A DNA stretch of 48,464 bases from Ideonella sp. GTDB lineage: Bacteria > Pseudomonadota > Gammaproteobacteria > Burkholderiales > Burkholderiaceae_C. Of this stretch, positions 24,789-32,586 are shown one piece after another (position 1 is the stretch's first letter; each line of letters starts with the position of its first letter). The stretch is from the NCBI RefSeq assembly GCF_016702655.1, contig NZ_JADJDO010000026.1, positions 1 through 48,464 of the forward strand, read 5' to 3'. Under the pieces are notes generated by a model. It worked only from the letters and a program-made list of their open reading frames with translations. It was not told the DNA's origin and did no database searches. A program made the translations under genes and the position numbers.

Positions 24789-25717
24789 CGCAGCCGACGC
24801 CAGCGGCGCTCGAAGGGTTGACCTTCCTGCAGCGCGGCTGGCTGTCGTCCAACAACGTGCTGCTGCACGGCGCGCCCGGCGAGGGTGCGACGCTCGTCGA
24901 CAGCGGCCACTGCGCAAACGCCGATCAGACGCTGGCGCTGGTGCGCCATGCGCTTGCCGGCGAGGCGCTGGCACGCGTCGTCAACACCCATCTGCACTCC
25001 GACCATTGCGGCGGCAACGCCGCGTTGCAGCGCGAGTTCGGGATGGCGGTCGCGATCCCGCCCGGGCTGTGGGACGCGGTGCAGCGCTGGGACGAGGATG
25101 AGCTCTCCTACCGCCCGACGCGCCAGCGCTGCGAGCGCTTCAGCGCCGACGCCGTGCTCGCGCCCGGCAGCACGCTGCGCTGCGGCGCGCGTGCCTGGGA
25201 GGTGCTCGCCGCGCCCGGCCACGATCCGCACTCGGTGATGCTCTTCGACGCCGCGCAGGGCGTGCTGATCTCGGCCGATGCGCTGTGGGAGAACGGCTTC
25301 GGTGTCGTCTTCCCCGAGCTCGACGGCGTGGGTGCCTATGACGACGTAGCCGCGGTGCTGGCCCTGATCGAGCGCCTGCCGGTGCAATGGGTGCTGCCCG
25401 GCCACGGCGCGCCGTTCGAGGACGTGGCCGGCGCGCTCGCACGGGCGCGCTCGCGCCTCGCGGGCTTTCGCGCCGACCCGGCGCGCCACGACCGCCATGC
25501 GGCCAAGGTGCTGCTCAAGTTCCACCTGCTCGAAGAGCGTGCGCAGCCGCTGCCGGCGTTGCGCGCCTGGCTCGCCGCGGCGCCGCTGATGCAGGGCATG
25601 TGGCTGCGCCTGGGCCGGCCCGGCGCGAGCGTCGAGGGCTGGTGCGACTTGCTCGTCGCCGAGCTCTGCGCGGCCGGCGTGCTCGCGCTGCGCGACGGCG
25701 TCGTGTGCGACGTCTGA
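24785..25717 (+). CDS. MBL-fold metallohydrolase
   Basis: 310 residues from a GTG. The metal site THLHSDHCGGNAAL (H-x-H-x-D-H) is at about residues 74-79, with further ligands in APGHDPHSVMLFDAA, ISADALWENGFG and LPGHGAPF. The C-terminal ~80 residues are a helical extension (HAAKVLLKFHLLEERAQPLP) like those of glyoxalase II/LACTB2-type enzymes. The substrate is unknown; thioester hydrolysis is one possibility given the extension. Translation is coupled to the flavin reductase. Confidence 0.88.
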   Translation: MTQPTPAALEGLTFLQRGWLSSNNVLLHGAPGEGATLVDSGHCANADQTLALVRHALAGEALARVVNTHLHSDHCGGNAALQREFGMAVAIPPGLWDAVQRWDEDELSYRPTRQRCERFSADAVLAPGSTLRCGARAWEVLAAPGHDPHSVMLFDAAQGVLISADALWENGFGVVFPELDGVGAYDDVAAVLALIERLPVQWVLPGHGAPFEDVAGALARARSRLAGFRADPARHDRHAAKVLLKFHLLEERAQPLPALRAWLAAAPLMQGMWLRLGRPGASVEGWCDLLVAELCAAGVLALRDGVVCDV

Positions 25718-25734
25718 GCTAGCGCTTCTCGGCC

Positions 25735-25799
25735 GGCGCCGGGCCGCCCCAAGCCGGCTGAGCTCCCCGCGGGGGACGCGAGCGGAGCGAGCTTGGGGC
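25735..25799. repeat. Dispersed GC-rich hairpin repeat between convergent genes
   Basis: GCCCCAAGC (25746) pairs with GCTTGGGGC (25791), with an inner TCCCCGCGGGGGA palindrome. It lies between the MBL-fold gene and the DUF5666 gene, which converge, so it may terminate both. Its first 23 bases (25735-25757) recur exactly at 42245-42267, inside the acetoacetyl-CoA synthetase gene. Confidence 0.7.
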
Positions 25800-25805
25800 A
25801 GACAT

Positions 25806-27269
25806 TCAGTCCTCGCCCTTGACCTTGCGTGCAACGAGCACGCCATCGACGAACACGCCCTCGACCTTGACCTTCGCGCCCGCGAGCGTTGCCGGCGTCA
25901 GGCCGCCGAAGTAGGTCGTGTCCGTCCAGCGTACGGCCACTGCGCCGTCATGTTCGGTCGCGAGCGCGAAGGTCTGCGCAGCGATGTCGACGCCGCCTGC
26001 GACGCCCTCGCGCTCGACCTCGGCGTCCTCCGGCTCGTCGCCGCAGTGCAGCTCGCGTGCGATCACGCCGTTGCTGCTCATCGCGCCCTCGATCTCGACG
26101 TACAGGCCGTTGGCGAGCCCGCTCACCGGGCAGCCTTCGAGCGCCGCCGTGCTGGCATCGACCGCCACTCCGCGCACGTTGAAGCGCCCCGTCGCGGCGT
26201 CGTAGCCGGTGATGTTGCCGTGCAGTTCGGCCTCGCTCTGCGAGCCGGTGTCGCGCAGCGCAACGCTCGCCGCGACCAGGCTTCCATCTGCGCTCGCCAC
26301 GCCGCGGACTAGAACGTACTGCCCTTCGGCAGGGGACCAGCCGGCCGGCGACAGCGTCGCGGCGGCATACTCGACGCGCTGACTGCCGAGCAGGAAGGTC
26401 TTGGCCACCGCGTCGAGGTTCGAGACCGATCCGCTGACCGAATCCTCGAGCCCGTCGTCGTCGTCCTCGAGTTCGCGGATCCGGATCTGGGCCGCCTGCA
26501 AGCGCCACGCGCCGGGAGCGGGTGCCGTGAAGCTCGCCGGCAAGGCCAGCACCGTCACCGCCTGGCCGTTGGCGAGCGCGGTGCCCGACGGGAGTACCGC
26601 TGCGGCGGACGCGTCGACCGTCAACGCGCCGAGCGTGAAGCGGGTCGTGGCGCCCGTCTGCAGCGCCCCGACGATGCCGCTCACGCGCACGTAGGCCGGC
26701 AGCGCTGCGCGCCTGTCGATGCGCGTGGCCTGGATCTGCACCGTGCCACCCAGGCGCACGAGCAGGCCGTGAACTTCGACCGCGTCGCCTGCGCGCAAGT
26801 CCGCAGCCTGGGCATATCCGCCGCCGAACTGCGTGATCGGGCCTGCCGCGCCATCCTCGTTCACGGCCACCGCCTGACCGAGGACCAGGAACCGGCCCGG
26901 CGCGCCGGCGCTGTCCACGCTGCCCACGAGCGCGGCCTCGACGCGCACCACGCTCGCGACGCCGGGCGTCTCGTACGCCACCGAGACGCGGTCGCCGAGC
27001 TTGACCTCGGCGATCGCATCGACGCCGGGCGCGACCTCGGTCACGACGGGCGCGCTGCGGTCGTCGAACACCTGACCATCGACGATCACGCTGCCGAAGC
27101 CGTTGACCGTGCCCTCGGCCATGCCCAGCGGGCTGCCGGTGCCGCCCGAGCCGATCACCCCCTCGCCGCCGCCGCAGGCAGCGAGCGTTGCGGCGGCGAG
27201 GAGGGCAGCGAGCTGCGAAGCCGTGCGGCCGAACAGGGTGGAGAAGCGGCTCAAGAAGTGGCGATTCAT
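25806..27269 (-). CDS. DUF5666 repeat lipoprotein
   Basis: 487 residues. A lipoprotein signal peptide with lipobox LAAC (ALLAAATLAACGGGEGVIG) is followed by at least five repeats of a small beta-barrel type unit typical of DUF5666: GTVNGFGSVIVDGQVFDD, RFLVLGQAVAVNEDGAAGPI, VSGIVGALQTGATTRFTLGA, VSGSVSNLDAVAKTFLLGSQ, LHGNITGYDAATGRFNVRGV. An acidic stretch, IRELEDDDDGLEDS, lies in the middle. It is probably anchored to the outer membrane. The ATG overlaps the stop of the DUF6502 gene by 4 bases. The role is unknown; it diverges from the redox operon. Confidence 0.85.
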   Translation of the reverse strand: MNRHFLSRFSTLFGRTASQLAALLAAATLAACGGGEGVIGSGGTGSPLGMAEGTVNGFGSVIVDGQVFDDRSAPVVTEVAPGVDAIAEVKLGDRVSVAYETPGVASVVRVEAALVGSVDSAGAPGRFLVLGQAVAVNEDGAAGPITQFGGGYAQAADLRAGDAVEVHGLLVRLGGTVQIQATRIDRRAALPAYVRVSGIVGALQTGATTRFTLGALTVDASAAAVLPSGTALANGQAVTVLALPASFTAPAPGAWRLQAAQIRIRELEDDDDGLEDSVSGSVSNLDAVAKTFLLGSQRVEYAAATLSPAGWSPAEGQYVLVRGVASADGSLVAASVALRDTGSQSEAELHGNITGYDAATGRFNVRGVAVDASTAALEGCPVSGLANGLYVEIEGAMSSNGVIARELHCGDEPEDAEVEREGVAGGVDIAAQTFALATEHDGAVAVRWTDTTYFGGLTPATLAGAKVKVEGVFVDGVLVARKVKGED

Positions 27270-28198
27270 GGATGGGTCCTCGTCCGGCGCTTGCCGGACC
27301 GTGATGACGATGCGCGGTCGGGCTTGCCGGGCTGCTTGCTCGCAGTTGCCTGCATCGGCTCGCTGAAGAAGTACACGCCGAAGCGCATGCGCTGCTTGTC
27401 GGCGTCGCTGTCCTTGTCCTGATCCAGGCGCTCGCGGGCCCCGCCCACGACCGCGTCGAAAGCAGCAGCCCAGGCCTTGCGGGCGGCAGCGTGCAGCACG
27501 GCAACCGACGGCGCCGTCAGCCCGTCGGCGTAGACGCTCTGCTCCAGGAACTTGGGCGCATCCAGGGTCAGGTTGCTCACCGCCGCGGCGATGTGGTCAG
27601 CGGCATTGGCGGCGAACAACGCGCTCGTCTCTGCCAGCCGAGGCGAAGGCACGAACGACGCGGCGGTGGCGACGACGTTCTCGCCGTCGAGCGCCACCAG
27701 GCCGAGGCGGAGCAGCTCGTCGAGGATGGCGCGCGGGTGGACGTCCTGCGACAGCTCGCGGCAAAGCGACTCGAAGCTCGGTGCGCCGCCCGCGCGCGCC
27801 AGGGCGCGCGGCGTGCCGTCGGCGGCGCGCAGGCGCCGGTCGGCGAGCCAGCGCGTGAACACCTGCGCCGCGAGCGATGGCCGCGCCGGCGCGGGCGCAG
27901 CATGCCGCGCCGCAGTGATGTCGCGCACGTCCTTGCGGTGCACGCCCGACAGCAGGCTCAGCGCCGACTGGGTCGGATCGGTCGCGCTGCCCGCGAGCTC
28001 CTGGCGTGCCGCTTCGACGAAGACCGGCTTGAGCGCGTCGGCGAAGGCGGGGAAGGCCACGCCGTGGCGGAGCAGCCACAGCGCGAGCGGCGCCATCAGC
28101 ACGGCCGCCTCGCGCAGCGCCAGCTCGGCGTGCTCGGCGCTCGGCTGCACCACCGGCCGGGCCGGGTGCGGACGATTCACGGGCGGGGCTCGCTTCAT
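27266..28198 (-). CDS. DUF6502 family protein
   Basis: 310 residues from ATG 28198. It opens LALREAAVLMAPLALWLLRH then GVAFPAFADALKPVFVEAAR, followed by LLSGVHRKDVRDITAARHAA. This resembles a winged-helix/HTH part, so the protein may bind DNA. The remainder (CRELSQDVHPRAILDELLRL) is helical. The C-terminus has MRFGVYFFSEP followed by a basic Lys/Arg/Ser tail. The family has no proven function, but it often sits directly upstream of a DUF5666 gene, as here, with a 4-base overlap. It could be the regulator of the divergent cluster (inference). Confidence 0.75.
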   Translation of the reverse strand: MKRAPPVNRPHPARPVVQPSAEHAELALREAAVLMAPLALWLLRHGVAFPAFADALKPVFVEAARQELAGSATDPTQSALSLLSGVHRKDVRDITAARHAAPAPARPSLAAQVFTRWLADRRLRAADGTPRALARAGGAPSFESLCRELSQDVHPRAILDELLRLGLVALDGENVVATAASFVPSPRLAETSALFAANAADHIAAAVSNLTLDAPKFLEQSVYADGLTAPSVAVLHAAARKAWAAAFDAVVGGARERLDQDKDSDADKQRMRFGVYFFSEPMQATASKQPGKPDRASSSRSGKRRTRTHP

Positions 28199-28270
28199 GG
28201 TGTCGGTTCTATGCAGTGCAAGTCGGCCGGGCGCAGGTGGGTGATTCTGCAGCGCACGGCGGCAACGACT

Positions 28271-28284
28271 TGTCACACATGACA
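28271..28284. promoter_or_regulatory. Inverted repeat TGTCA-N4-TGACA, candidate operator
   Basis: A perfect palindrome, TGTCACACATGACA, lies in the divergent region between the DUF6502 start (28198) and the protease gene. Its symmetry and position fit a binding site for a dimeric regulator, perhaps the DUF6502 protein itself; that link is a guess. Confidence 0.4.
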
Positions 28285-28296
28285 CAGGGCTCGATG

Positions 28297-28324
28297 TTCA
28301 ATGTGGGAAACTATACCATATTAT
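28297..28324 (+). promoter_or_regulatory. Possible promoter of the redox operon
   Basis: TTCAAT (28297) and TATTAT (28319) are 16 bases apart, inside the only clearly AT-rich patch of the region. The -35 is weak and the -10 matches TATAAT at five of six positions. If it is used, the RNA would begin near the ATG at 28331, so the message could be almost leaderless. Confidence 0.3.
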
Positions 28325-28330
28325 CGCGGC

Positions 28331-28672
28331 ATGCTTCCGCAAAGCCAAGCCCTGCCTGCAAGCCTCGCCACCCTGCTCGTCCTCTCGCCGGTGGTCGAGG
28401 AGCTCGTCTTTCGCGCCGGGCTGCAGGAGGCGCTGTTGCGCCGCGCCGGCACGGCCGCCGCGCGCAGGACCTGGCCGGCCAACGCGATCACCGCGCTCGC
28501 CTTCGCGACGGCGCATCTGCTGCTGCGCCCGGGGATCACGGCCGCACTGACGCTGCTGCCGGCGCTCGCCTGCGGCCACCTCTACGCCCAGCGCAGGCAA
28601 ATCGCGCCCTGCATCGCGCTGCACGCGCTGTTCAACGCAGCCTGGCTGCTCGGCGCGCCCCGGCTCGCCTGA
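28331..28672 (+). CDS. Short CPBP/glutamic-type intramembrane protease, MrtJ-like
   Basis: 113 residues from ATG 28331; an ATG at 28301 would add ten, but that stretch looks like promoter DNA. Catalytic-type motifs of the CPBP (Abi) family are present: SPVVEELVFRAGLQEALLRR (E-E-x-x-x-R), FATAHLLLR and ALHALFNAAW. About four membrane helices span nearly the whole chain. Such short forms are the dedicated proteases of CTERM sorting systems (the JDVT-CTERM/MrtJ type). The next gene encodes a protein with a fitting C-terminal tail. The likely role is to cleave and release or anchor that partner at the envelope. Confidence 0.78.
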   Translation: MLPQSQALPASLATLLVLSPVVEELVFRAGLQEALLRRAGTAAARRTWPANAITALAFATAHLLLRPGITAALTLLPALACGHLYAQRRQIAPCIALHALFNAAWLLGAPRLA

Positions 28673-28705
28673 CGCTGTCCCTCCAACCCCTTCGCCGACC
28701 TCGCC

Positions 28706-31700
28706 ATGAACCTCCTGCCGATCAAGCAACTCCTCTGCGCCGCCCTGCTCGGTGCGCTCGCCGTCTTTGGCGCGCGCGCCGATTCACCGGTCGAAGGCAA
28801 GTCGGTCTACTCGAGCCGCTGCGCGAGCTGCCATGGCAGCGCGCCGCTGACGAGCAACAAGAGCAAGATCTACAATGGCCGCAACGCTCGCAGCGTGATC
28901 GATGGGGCCATCGCCAGCGATGCCGGCGGCATGGGCTCGCTGCGCGGTGCGCTGCCGAGCGGCGGCAGCGCGCTTGCCGACCTCGCGGCCTACCTCGGCA
29001 ACACACCCGAGTCGCTCGCCTTCGGCACCAGGGATGTCGGCAGCACGTCGAGCGCGCAGACCGTGACGATCTCGGCCAGCCTGAAGAGCGGAAAGTCGAT
29101 CACCGGCCTTGCCGTTGCGACGACGGGCGACTTTGCGCGCAGCGGTGGCACCTGCGGGGTGACGGTCGCCACCGGCACGAGCTGTACCGTCCTCGTAGCC
29201 TTCACGCCAGCCGCAGCAGGCGCGCGCAGCGGCACGCTGAGCCTTGCCCACGCGGGCACGCTGACTCCGATCGTCATCGCGCTCAGCGGCACCGGCGCAG
29301 TCGTCACGGCCCCGATGGCGAGCATCACCCCGACCTCGCTGACGCTGCCCGACACCGCCATCGGCGCAACGAGCGCGGCGCCGAACGTCAGCGTCGGCAA
29401 CACCGGCACCGCGGCCTTGACGCTGTCGGCGATCGGCCTGAGCAACGTCGCCGACTTCGTGATTGCCGGCGGCACCTGCGCGGAAGGCGGCAGCGTCGCG
29501 CCGGGCGCAAGCTGCACCGTGTCGGTGGCTTTCAAACCGTCGCCCGGCGCGACCGGAGCGCGCAGCGGCAAGCTCTCGATCGCCCACAACGCCGCCGGCA
29601 GCCCCGGTGAGGTGAGCCTGAGCGGCAACGCAACCCCGGCCGCAGCGCCGGTCGCGGCGCTGACGGCCGCCCTGTCGTTCGGCAGCGTCGATGTCGGCGC
29701 GTCGAGCACGGCACAGACGGCAACGCTGTCCAACACCGGCAACGCGGCGCTCGTGCTCGCCACTATCGCCGCCGACAGCACGGACTTTGCCATCAGCGGC
29801 GGCAGCTGCGCTGCGGGCGGATCGGTCGCGCCAGCCGGCAGTTGCACGATCGCCGTCGTCTTCAAGCCCAAGGCGGCGGGCGCGCGCAGCGGCAGCCTCG
29901 TCGTGACCCACAACGCGGGCAACGGGCGCAGCAGCGCCAGCCTCTCCGGCACCGGCATCGCACTCACGCCGGCGATCGCCGTCTCGCCGACGGCGCTCGG
30001 CTACAGCCAGACGGTGGGCACGCCCTCTGCGCCGCAGACCGCCGCCGTCAGCAACACCGGCAAGGCGGCGCTCGCCATCAGTGCACTCACGATCGGCGGC
30101 GCGCAGGCCGCCGAGTTCCACATCGACGGCGCGAGCACCTGCGCGGCAGGCGGTAGCGTCGCCGCGGGTGCGTCGTGCGCGCTCAAGGTCGTCTTCACGC
30201 CGGCCGCGACCGGCACACGCAGCGCCAGCCTGTCGATCGGCCACAACGCGTCGGCGACGCCCACGACGATCGCGCTCAACGGCGTCGGCACGGCGGCGCC
30301 GCAGCCGGCGGTCTCGCTCAGTGCATCGACGCTCGCCTTCGCGGCGCAGACGCTCGGCAGCACGAGCGCTGTGCAGAGCGTGACGGCGAGCAACAGCGGC
30401 GCGGCGCTGCTCAGCTTCACCAGCATCGCGTTGACGGGCACCGCTGCCGCCGACTTCACGCGCGGCGGCACCTGCACCGCGACGACCACGCTCGCCGCCG
30501 GCGCGAGTTGCACGTTCGCCTTCACCTTCACGCCGGGCGCGATCGGCGCGCGCAGCGCAACGCTGACGCTGCAGTCCGACGCCAGCAACGGCGCCGCGGT
30601 GCTGAGCCTGTCGGGCACCGGCGCGGCCGTGCCGGCGCCTGCGGTGGCGCTGACGCCGGGCGCGCTCGCGTTCGGCAACCAGCGCATCGGTGTCAAGTCG
30701 ACCGCGCGCAGCGTGACGCTGGCCAACACCGGGTCGGGCGCGCTCGCGCTGGCGTCGATCAGCGCGACCGCGGGCTTCGGCGTCACGCACGACTGCGGCG
30801 CGAGCGTCGCGGCGGGCGCGAGTTGCACGCTCGCGGTCACCTTCACGCCGGCTGCGGCGGGCGATGTCGCGGGCAGCGTCAGTGTCGCGTCGAATGCCGT
30901 CGGATCGCCCCACCAGGCGAGCTTGAGCGGCAGCGGTGTCGTCGCGTCGCCGGCGCTGGCGTGGATTCCGGCAGCCACGGCGCTCGACTTCGGCGACGCA
31001 AGCGTCGGCGGTGCGCCGGCGGCGCGCTCGCTGACGCTGGCCAACCAGGGGCCGGGCGCGATCACGCTGTCGCAGATCGGCGTCGCGGGCGCCAACGCGG
31101 CCGACTTCTTCTTCGGCGGTGCGGGCAGTTGTGCGCCGGCCTCGACGCTCGCCGAGGGCGCCACCTGCACGGTCGCGCTCGCCTTCCAGCCCGGCGCCGC
31201 GGGGCCGCGCTCGGCGACGCTGCAGGTCGTCGCCACCGGGACCGCGCCGCCCGACGTGGCCCTGACCGGCAACGGCAGCGCGCTCGCATCGCCTGCGCTC
31301 GAGCTGACGCCGGCCGCGCTGAGCTTCAACGTCGCCGCCGACGCTGCCGCGGTCGAGCCGCAGACCGTCACGCTGCGCAGCAGCGGCAGCGCGGTGCTGC
31401 GCGTGGACGCGCTGCGCGTCGCGGCAGGTTCGTTCACGCTCGCCGGCGCACCGGCAAACGGTTGTCCGGCCGCCCCCTTCGACCTGATGCCGGGCCAGAC
31501 CTGCGCGCTCGAGGTCGGCTGGGACAGCGCGGCGCCGGGCGCCGAGGCGGGCATGGTCGAGATCGACAGCGACGCCGGCGCGGCGCCGGCGCAGGTCGCG
31601 ATCCAGGCCGTGCGCGCGGCCGCCGAGCCGCCCGAGATCAGCAATGTCGGCGCCGGAGGCTGCTCGCTCGCGCGCGGCGACAGCCTCGCCGACCCGACGC

Positions 31701-31759
31701 TCTGGCTGCTCGCGCTCGCCGCCGCGGCGGTGCTTCGGTGGCGCCGCCGCGGCTCGTGA
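28706..31759 (+). CDS. Cytochrome-c-like head, eight choice-of-anchor-D repeats and CTERM tail
   Basis: 1017 residues. A signal peptide (about 1-25, cleaved near ARA) is followed by a haem-attachment motif C39-A-S-C42-H43 in a cytochrome-c-like unit with a possible distal Met (GGMGSLRGALPSGGSALADL). From about residue 108 eight ~105-residue Ig-like repeats of the choice-of-anchor-D/ASH type follow. Each has a pattern such as FGSVDVGASSTAQTATLSNT, then two cysteines ~10-13 residues apart (C-x-x-x-x-x-V-x-x-G-x-S-C), then FxPxxxGARSGxLxxxHNA. The C-terminus GAGGCSLARGDSLADPTL plus a hydrophobic helix and RWRRRGS is a CTERM sorting signal (JDVT/MYXO type). It is probably a surface-anchored or envelope redox protein. 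Confidence 0.85.
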   Translation: MNLLPIKQLLCAALLGALAVFGARADSPVEGKSVYSSRCASCHGSAPLTSNKSKIYNGRNARSVIDGAIASDAGGMGSLRGALPSGGSALADLAAYLGNTPESLAFGTRDVGSTSSAQTVTISASLKSGKSITGLAVATTGDFARSGGTCGVTVATGTSCTVLVAFTPAAAGARSGTLSLAHAGTLTPIVIALSGTGAVVTAPMASITPTSLTLPDTAIGATSAAPNVSVGNTGTAALTLSAIGLSNVADFVIAGGTCAEGGSVAPGASCTVSVAFKPSPGATGARSGKLSIAHNAAGSPGEVSLSGNATPAAAPVAALTAALSFGSVDVGASSTAQTATLSNTGNAALVLATIAADSTDFAISGGSCAAGGSVAPAGSCTIAVVFKPKAAGARSGSLVVTHNAGNGRSSASLSGTGIALTPAIAVSPTALGYSQTVGTPSAPQTAAVSNTGKAALAISALTIGGAQAAEFHIDGASTCAAGGSVAAGASCALKVVFTPAATGTRSASLSIGHNASATPTTIALNGVGTAAPQPAVSLSASTLAFAAQTLGSTSAVQSVTASNSGAALLSFTSIALTGTAAADFTRGGTCTATTTLAAGASCTFAFTFTPGAIGARSATLTLQSDASNGAAVLSLSGTGAAVPAPAVALTPGALAFGNQRIGVKSTARSVTLANTGSGALALASISATAGFGVTHDCGASVAAGASCTLAVTFTPAAAGDVAGSVSVASNAVGSPHQASLSGSGVVASPALAWIPAATALDFGDASVGGAPAARSLTLANQGPGAITLSQIGVAGANAADFFFGGAGSCAPASTLAEGATCTVALAFQPGAAGPRSATLQVVATGTAPPDVALTGNGSALASPALELTPAALSFNVAADAAAVEPQTVTLRSSGSAVLRVDALRVAAGSFTLAGAPANGCPAAPFDLMPGQTCALEVGWDSAAPGAEAGMVEIDSDAGAAPAQVAIQAVRAAAEPPEISNVGAGGCSLARGDSLADPTLWLLALAAAAVLRWRRRGS

Positions 31760-31807
31760 GCGCGGGCCGGCCTCGAGTTCCCTCTCCCCGACCACGAAAG
31801 GAAGTCC

Positions 31808-32317
31808 ATGCGAACGAACCGAACCCTGACCTGGCTGCGCCGCGCAGCCTTCGTCTTCGCGGCTGCTGCTGCGCCCGTAGTCTGGGCCCTCGACGCCGGT
31901 GCCCCCGCTCCCGCACTCGCGCTGCCGGGCTTGAAGGACACGGTCGACCTTGCGAGCCTGAAAGGCAAGGTCGTGTACGTTGACTTCTGGGCCTCGTGGT
32001 GCGGCCCGTGCAAGCAATCGTTCCCGTTCATGAACGAGCTGCAGTCGCGCTACGGTGCGGCCGGGCTCGAAGTCGTTGCTGTCAACCTCGACGCGCGGCG
32101 CGACGATGCCGACCGCTTCCTGGCCGAGGTGCCGGCGCGTTTCACCGTTGCCTTCGACGCCAAGGGCGAGAGCGCGCGGCACTTCGAGGTCAAGGCGATG
32201 CCGTCGTCGGTGCTGATCGGCCGCGACGGCAAGGTCGTCGCCGCGCACAAGGGTTTCAAGGACGGCGACCGCAAGGCGCTCGAAGAGCGCATCGCGCAAC
32301 TCGTCGCCGCGCACTGA
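31808..32317 (+). CDS. TlpA-like periplasmic thioredoxin
   Basis: 169 residues, with AGGAAG upstream. A signal peptide (about 1-27, cleavage after VWA) is followed by a thioredoxin fold with W64-C65-G-P-C68 (FWASWCGPCKQSFPFMNEL), a cis-Pro region (VKAMPSSVLIGRDGKVV) and a TlpA/ResA-like layout. Such proteins reduce disulfides, for example in apocytochrome c or Cys-rich partners, and are recharged by DsbD-type proteins; a dsbD gene ends this cluster. The neighbouring proteins (haem CxxCH, Cys-pair repeats, Cys-rich DUF4266) are plausible substrates. Confidence 0.9.
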   Translation: MRTNRTLTWLRRAAFVFAAAAAPVVWALDAGAPAPALALPGLKDTVDLASLKGKVVYVDFWASWCGPCKQSFPFMNELQSRYGAAGLEVVAVNLDARRDDADRFLAEVPARFTVAFDAKGESARHFEVKAMPSSVLIGRDGKVVAAHKGFKDGDRKALEERIAQLVAAH

Positions 32318-32349
32318 TGGCGACGCCCCTCACCCCGGAGAAGTACCCC

Positions 32350-32586
32350 ATGCCGCCGCACGCTCGAACATCGATTGGCGTCGCCCTGGTGCTGCTGTCT
32401 GCCGCAGTGCTGTCCGGTTGCGCCTTCGCCCCGCCCCAGCCGTGGGAGAAGGGCAATCTGGCCAAGCCCGAGATGGGGATGGGCCTGGACCCGCTGGACC
32501 AGCGCTTCACGCAGCACATCTACGGCAGCAAGGAGGCGGCTTCGGGTGGCTACGGCGTCGGCGGGGGCGGCTGTGGCTGCAACTGA
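32350..32586 (+). CDS. DUF4266 small lipoprotein with GGGGCGCN tail
   Basis: 78 residues. The ATG at 32350 has GGAG at 32337-32340; an ATG at 32317 overlapping the TlpA stop is possible but would put 11 extra residues before the signal. The lipobox is LSGC (AAVLSGCAFAPPQPWEKGNLA). The family core is WEKGNLAKPEMGMGLDPLDQ then RFTQHIYGSKEAASGGYG, and it ends GVGGGGCGCN. The lipid Cys and the two tail Cys are the only cysteines. The Gly/Cys tail is a family hallmark; it may bind metal or be a redox or modification site. It overlaps the DUF3570 gene by 14 bases. Confidence 0.85.
   Translation: MPPHARTSIGVALVLLSAAVLSGCAFAPPQPWEKGNLAKPEMGMGLDPLDQRFTQHIYGSKEAASGGYGVGGGGCGCN

Noticed and set aside
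28301..28331. Protease start at 28301
   Set aside because: The ten extra codons use AT-rich codons foreign to this genome and coincide with a promoter-like patch; ATG 28331 is preferred, though 28301 is not excluded.
29020..31600. Regularly spaced similar DNA segments resembling a long direct-repeat array
   Set aside because: They are the coding sequence of eight ~105-residue protein repeats, diverged at DNA level, so neither CRISPR nor DNA satellites.
28784..32314. 1176-codon open frame on the minus strand, opposite the repeat protein and the TlpA-like gene
   Set aside because: Its translation is Arg/Ala-rich with no family pattern and it is the mirror of a repetitive high-GC gene; the plus strand has clear domains.
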